From: an uncultured Eubacteriales bacterium
GTDB taxonomy: Bacteria; Bacillota; Clostridia; TANB77; CAG-508
DNA: 10,974 nucleotides
Direction: 5' to 3'
Assembly: GCA_902760765.1 (NCBI GenBank)
Contig: CACWHO010000019.1
Coordinates: 1 to 10,974, forward strand
How positions within the stretch are numbered: the first letter of the stretch is position 1; every line of letters begins with the position of its first letter. This document shows, piece by piece, positions 7,842 through 10,974 of this stretch. The translations under genes were made by a program, and so were the position numbers. Under the pieces are notes generated by a model. It searched no databases. It saw nothing but the letters and a program-made list of their open reading frames with translations, and was not told the origin of the DNA.

Positions 7842-7847
7842 AGGTGG
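7842..7847 (+). promoter_or_regulatory. Ribosome binding site deciding the zinc-ribbon start
   Basis: AGGTGG at 7842-7847, eight bases before the ATG at 7856. An in-frame GTG at 7844 lies inside this site and has no ribosome site of its own, so the ATG at 7856 is the start. Confidence 0.8.
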
Positions 7848-7855
7848 GATTTGTT

Positions 7856-8098
7856 ATGGAATTTAAAAAATGCTCTAGATGTGGTAATTTCTATGTTACA
7901 GAAGATGATGTTTGCCCTAATTGTAAAACAAAAGATGCTTTAGAATTTGAAAGTTTTAAATCATATGTTGAAAAAAATGGCGTTCAGGGAAATTTGTATT
8001 ATATGTCAAATGCAACAGGAATTGCTGAAAAAAATGTAAATAGATTTATGAATTATGAAGGTTTAACCTTTAAACAAAGTAATAAAAATAACCTATAA
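7856..8098 (+). CDS. Small zinc-ribbon protein with possible helix-turn-helix tail
   Basis: An 80-residue soluble protein with no signal peptide or membrane segment. The N-terminus has two CxxC knuckles, C6-x2-C9 and C20-x2-C23, forming a probable structural zinc ribbon. Residues 30-50 look helical. Residues 47-70 (NLYYMSNATGIAEKNVNRFM...) resemble the 'ATG(V/I)xxxxVxxF/W' helix-turn-helix seen after the zinc ribbon in YvyF-like flagellar-operon proteins. On that basis a nucleic-acid-binding or regulatory role is plausible, but the resemblance is from memory and I do not assign a function. It stands alone on the plus strand, divergent from the amylase with its own promoter, and is followed by the nested inverted-repeat element, which probably terminates it. 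Codon use matches its neighbours. Confidence 0.8.
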   Translation: MEFKKCSRCGNFYVTEDDVCPNCKTKDALEFESFKSYVEKNGVQGNLYYMSNATGIAEKNVNRFMNYEGLTFKQSNKNNL

Positions 8099-8106
8099 AA
8101 AATTAT

Positions 8107-8294
8107 ATATTCCAGTATAAAAATATTATTTTGTTACTCTCCTCGGCTCATTGCATAATTGTTTATCTTCTAAATAAAAATTTGTGAGACTCTCCGCAAA
8201 AATTGCGCACCCTCACAAATTTTTATTAAGAATATTAACAATTATTCCAATCACATTCGTCGTTTCACAAAATATTATTTTTATACCGGAATAT
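8107..8294. repeat. 188-bp nested inverted-repeat element (MITE-like)
   Basis: The outer arms 8107-8134 and 8267-8294 (28 bp each, starting ATATTCC and ending GGAATAT) match in 26 of 28 positions. Inside them a second pair, 8154-8188 and 8212-8246 (35 bp each), matches in 31 of 35. The two pairs are separated by unpaired segments of 19 and 20 bases that are richer in G+C than the surroundings. The element fills nearly all of the convergent gap: its left end is 8 bp past the zinc-ribbon stop and its right end is 1 bp from the UPF0182 stop codon. No coding capacity and no convincing target-site duplication were seen. It could be a MITE, a dispersed intergenic repeat, or an elaborate bidirectional terminator. 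Confidence 0.75.
8173..8227. terminator. Bidirectional intrinsic terminator at the core of the repeat
   Basis: Perfect 16-bp stem AATAAAAATTTGTGAG (8173-8188) with its complement at 8212-8227. The GTGAG/CTCAC part gives a GC clamp, and the A/T arms provide an A-run before and a T-run after on both strands. A small inner hairpin CGCAA-AAA-TTGCG (8195-8207) sits in the loop. It lies between two convergent genes, the expected place for a shared terminator. Confidence 0.7.
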
Positions 8295-8295
8295 T

Positions 8296-8874
8296 TTAAT
8301 TGTTTATATTATTATTTTCTTCTATATTTGATTCATTTTTAATTTTTTCTTGGTCTACTTTGCTCTTTTCTTTTTCCAATGAGTCTATCAAACTTTGTAA
8401 TTTTTTAATATCTGAGCCCATAAGTTCCCAATCCTTACCACTTGTTGATTCTTTTAAATTTTTATTTGCTTTTACAACTGCATCAATTAAGCCATTTAAA
8501 TCATCAGTATTTTCAATTTCTATATTTGATGTTTCATTTGTAAGCAAGTTTTCAATAGCCTGGTCTAAATTGTCTCCTATTGCAAGTTTATTTCCAGATG
8601 CTACAACAATCTTTTTAAGTAATGGTAATCTTGATTCTTCATTAAGCATTGTTTGATATATTGATTCTACATAAAGAATTGTATTATCTACTGGAATCGC
8701 TACCATATCTTTTGTAACCTTTGTTCCTGTTTTACTTAATTCTTTAATTTCTGCTGAAATCTTTTCATCTTGGTCAATTTGTGTATCTAATTGCATTGGA
8801 CCTAAAACTGCACTATCTTGTGTATATTTCTTTAATGTTAATTTATTTTCACTTCCATCAACTGTTCCGAACAA
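8296..8874 (-). CDS. UPF0182 family protein, C-terminal fragment after frameshift
   Basis: About 190 residues that match the C-terminal extracytoplasmic part of UPF0182 (COG1615-type) proteins: a GTVDGSENKLTLKKY stretch, then VLGPMQLDTQIDQDEKIS, VAIPVDNTILYVESIY and LPLLKKIVVASGNKLAIGDNLDQAI, all recognisable family blocks. The tail (residues about 150-192) is a lysine/glutamate-rich, coiled-coil-like segment ending in an asparagine-rich stretch. The nominal TTG start at 8874 overlaps the upstream fragment by 17 bases, is in a different frame and has no ribosome site. This is therefore the displaced end of the same gene, not an independent one. The stop lies one base from the nested repeat element. 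Confidence 0.88.
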   Translation of the reverse strand: MFGTVDGSENKLTLKKYTQDSAVLGPMQLDTQIDQDEKISAEIKELSKTGTKVTKDMVAIPVDNTILYVESIYQTMLNEESRLPLLKKIVVASGNKLAIGDNLDQAIENLLTNETSNIEIENTDDLNGLIDAVVKANKNLKESTSGKDWELMGSDIKKLQSLIDSLEKEKSKVDQEKIKNESNIEENNNINN

Positions 8875-10974
8875 GATATGAAATTAAATTTTGTTTTCCA
8901 GATGGTGTATATATTTGAATTAAACCAATTTTATCTTCTTCACCATCTCTTATCATTGTATAATATGGTTTTAATATTGTTCCACTTGATTTTTGTACAA
9001 CTGTTTCATTTATTTTTGCAGATTCCCATAAATCATCTTTTCTATATAAAACATCATATTTTACATTATGATAAATCTTTAAAAGTTCTGCTTGGACATT
9101 ATATAAATATTTTGGATATACAAAATGCTCTGAAATGTCTTCTGGTATATCACTACCTTTTCCAGTAAATAATGTTGGATATGTTTTTGCATATGCCATT
9201 GCAATTGGGTCATTTTCATCTGTTAAATAAAATTTGATTGTTCCATCATAACTATCAATTATTACTTTAACTGAGTTTCTTATATAATTGATTTTTTCTT
9301 TAATTCCATCATGTTCTATTGGTTCAAATTGTGAATATGGATATTGGCTTGAGATTGTATATGCATCTAATACCCAAACAATTTTACCATCATCTGTTAC
9401 AACTGTATATGGATTTTCATCATATACTAAAAATGGCATTGCTTGTTTTGCTCTTTTAATAATATTTCTATTAATTAATATTTTACTATTTTGATTAACT
9501 TCGCTTGAAAATGCTAATTTTAAATTTCCAGATTTTAATCCTAAAATTAATCTGTCAAAAAATCCTAAATTCAATCCAGCATTTCCTGAATAGCTTGATG
9601 TGTATTCTTTACCGTCTGTATCTGTATAATTATATTCTTTTTTATTTTTTGTATTTGTTGCAATTGTATCATTTGTTTCTAATCCAAAATAAATTTCTTG
9701 CTCTTTTGTATTTAAAGCGTCATCTTTACCTGAAATATCTTTTTGAATATAATTAATTCCACCATCTTGTGTTGTTTCTGTTCCATCAATTACAATTTGT
9801 CCAATTCCATGTGTATATTCATATGTTTTATTATTGTATGTTCTACCTCTATTTGACATTTCTCTTGGAGATATATATACTAATTTTTCTTTGCCAGATA
9901 TTTTATATTTTGCAAGATTTGCATTTCTATATGAATAATATCCTGTTCCTTGTTGATAATAGTCTAGATTTTTAAGTACAACATCATCATTTATAATTCT
10001 TATGTTATCAATAATTGAACTGTTTTCTAAAACTTGTCTTCTTGTAATTGTTTCTGGTTTTTCCATACTCTCTTCATTAATATCAATATTATAGGCATTT
10101 TTTGTATATTTGATATTTGTTTCAAGATAATCTTTTTGCTTATCTAAAACATTTGAATTTACAAAAATTAGATTGAATCCAATCAATACAAAAAACATCA
10201 GTACTAGATATATTGGTATAACTGCAAGATTTTTAATTGCTTTATAATTTTCTCCTTCTTTAAATCTTTTAACAGCTCTGATTACAAAAATTAATGTTAC
10301 AACTGCAAATATTAAATGTGCCCATCTTTGTAACATAACATCTGTATAACCTGCACCTATTATTTCAATATTCTTACTCTCATCTGTATCACTTTTAATT
10401 GTAAGCATTCTGTTTAATGTTATATTTGTAGTATTTAATATTGTAATCATTACAATTGGAATTATAATAAGTACAACATTTCTCAATAATTTTTTAATAA
10501 AAATGCTGTCTTTTAACATATTGCCATCAATACCATCAAAATATCTGTTAAATACTATTAAATAATAAATAATTGTATATAATGTTATTCCACCAATAAC
10601 AATTGCTAAATATGTAAGTAACATAGTAATTACAGGTTTTTGGAAAATATAAAATCCAATGTCAAATCCAAAAACATTATCTGTTATGCCAAATGATGCG
10701 TTACTTGTTAGTAATAGTATTTTCTTTAAAAACACATTTGATACAATAGTACTTATAATTACTGATGTAATAAATGATATCGATTTATTTGGAAATTTTG
10801 GCACTTCTTTTTGCTCTTTATCAAAAAATGTTTTTAATCCTTTGCTAATTCCTCTATTTGTAAAATACATTAATGTATATAAGAAAATAAAATTAATACC
10901 AAAAATTATGTATTTGTATTTTAAATTTGTATTAAATATTTGCACATAATTTTCGCCTAATTCTCTGTATTGTA
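8858..10974 (-). CDS. UPF0182 family membrane protein (5' end outside window, frameshifted 3' end)
   Basis: Large integral membrane protein of uncharacterised family UPF0182. The frame is open to the right window edge: upstream of the GTG at 10945 it reads QYRELGENY, which matches the family region before the second membrane segment, and that GTG has no ribosome site. The true start is therefore beyond the window. About six hydrophobic segments are visible in the first 270 residues (for example YIIFGINFIFLYTLMYF and IPIYLVLMFFVLIGFNLIF). A large extracytoplasmic domain follows, with the blocks NRNIIKRAKQAMPFL, INYIRNSVKVIIDSYDGTIKFY, and HFVYPKYLYNVQAELLKIYH. The frame ends at ISYLVRNS, where one extra base shifts it; the rest of the gene continues in the next frame to 8296. 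Function of the family is unknown. Together the parts give roughly 890 residues, near the usual length of about 900. Confidence 0.9.
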   Translation of the reverse strand, partial: QYRELGENYVQIFNTNLKYKYIIFGINFIFLYTLMYFTNRGISKGLKTFFDKEQKEVPKFPNKSISFITSVIISTIVSNVFLKKILLLTSNASFGITDNVFGFDIGFYIFQKPVITMLLTYLAIVIGGITLYTIIYYLIVFNRYFDGIDGNMLKDSIFIKKLLRNVVLIIIPIVMITILNTTNITLNRMLTIKSDTDESKNIEIIGAGYTDVMLQRWAHLIFAVVTLIFVIRAVKRFKEGENYKAIKNLAVIPIYLVLMFFVLIGFNLIFVNSNVLDKQKDYLETNIKYTKNAYNIDINEESMEKPETITRRQVLENSSIIDNIRIINDDVVLKNLDYYQQGTGYYSYRNANLAKYKISGKEKLVYISPREMSNRGRTYNNKTYEYTHGIGQIVIDGTETTQDGGINYIQKDISGKDDALNTKEQEIYFGLETNDTIATNTKNKKEYNYTDTDGKEYTSSYSGNAGLNLGFFDRLILGLKSGNLKLAFSSEVNQNSKILINRNIIKRAKQAMPFLVYDENPYTVVTDDGKIVWVLDAYTISSQYPYSQFEPIEHDGIKEKINYIRNSVKVIIDSYDGTIKFYLTDENDPIAMAYAKTYPTLFTGKGSDIPEDISEHFVYPKYLYNVQAELLKIYHNVKYDVLYRKDDLWESAKINETVVQKSSGTILKPYYTMIRDGEEDKIGLIQIYTPSGKQNLISYLVRNS

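Noticed and set aside
7844..7855. Upstream GTG start that would add four residues to the zinc-ribbon protein
   Set aside because: The GTG lies within the AGGTGG ribosome site that serves the ATG at 7856, and has no ribosome site of its own.
8858..8876. Programmed +1 ribosomal frameshift joining the two UPF0182 parts
   Set aside because: The shift would have to occur at CTT GTT CGG with no slow or stop codon in the A site, no upstream Shine-Dalgarno-like stimulator and no recognised slippery site. The family is not known for recoding. A one-base insertion is simpler.
10943..10945. GTG as the start of the UPF0182 gene
   Set aside because: No ribosome site precedes it, and the frame stays open to the window edge with family-like sequence (QYRELGENY), so it is an internal valine.

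Overview
The window is very AT-rich, uses the standard bacterial code and carries strong Shine-Dalgarno sites (GGAGG/AAGGAG type). Together with the gene families present, this points to a low-GC Firmicute, most likely a clostridial anaerobe. The sequence does not let me name a genus. No rRNA, tRNA, CRISPR array or phage gene was seen.

Layout. On the minus strand, reading from about 6.1 kb down to 1, lies a housekeeping block: recJ (single-strand DNA exonuclease), rel ((p)ppGpp synthetase/hydrolase), a glyoxalase II-like metallo-beta-lactamase-fold hydrolase, and hisS (histidyl-tRNA synthetase, which runs off the left edge). A recJ-rel-hydrolase-hisS order is familiar from clostridia, where apt, dtd and hemZ often sit in between; those genes are absent here. 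recJ has a recognisable sigma-A type promoter. Upstream of recJ, on the same strand, is a cytoplasmic GH13 alpha-amylase with its own promoter and a TTG start. Divergent from the amylase, on the plus strand, is an 80-residue zinc-ribbon protein with its own extended -10 promoter. It converges on a large UPF0182 membrane protein gene (minus strand), which enters from the right edge.

Two genes are broken in this sequence. rel is interrupted in its synthetase domain by a tandem duplication of 5 bp; removing one copy restores the family consensus exactly. The UPF0182 gene is interrupted near its C-terminal quarter by one extra base, at a site where that base completes a small perfect palindrome. 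Either event could be a true mutation or an assembly error. If the rel lesion is real, the cell would keep the (p)ppGpp hydrolase domain but lose the synthetase active site.

The 197-bp convergent gap between the zinc-ribbon gene and UPF0182 is almost entirely one nested inverted-repeat element of 188 bp. It looks like a MITE or repeat unit with a bidirectional terminator at its core. A second, smaller, perfect AT-only palindrome of 35 bp lies between the hydrolase gene and hisS. No intergenic stretch exceeds 300 bases. I did not find a clearly new multi-gene system here; the most unusual material is the nested repeat and the two frameshift lesions.
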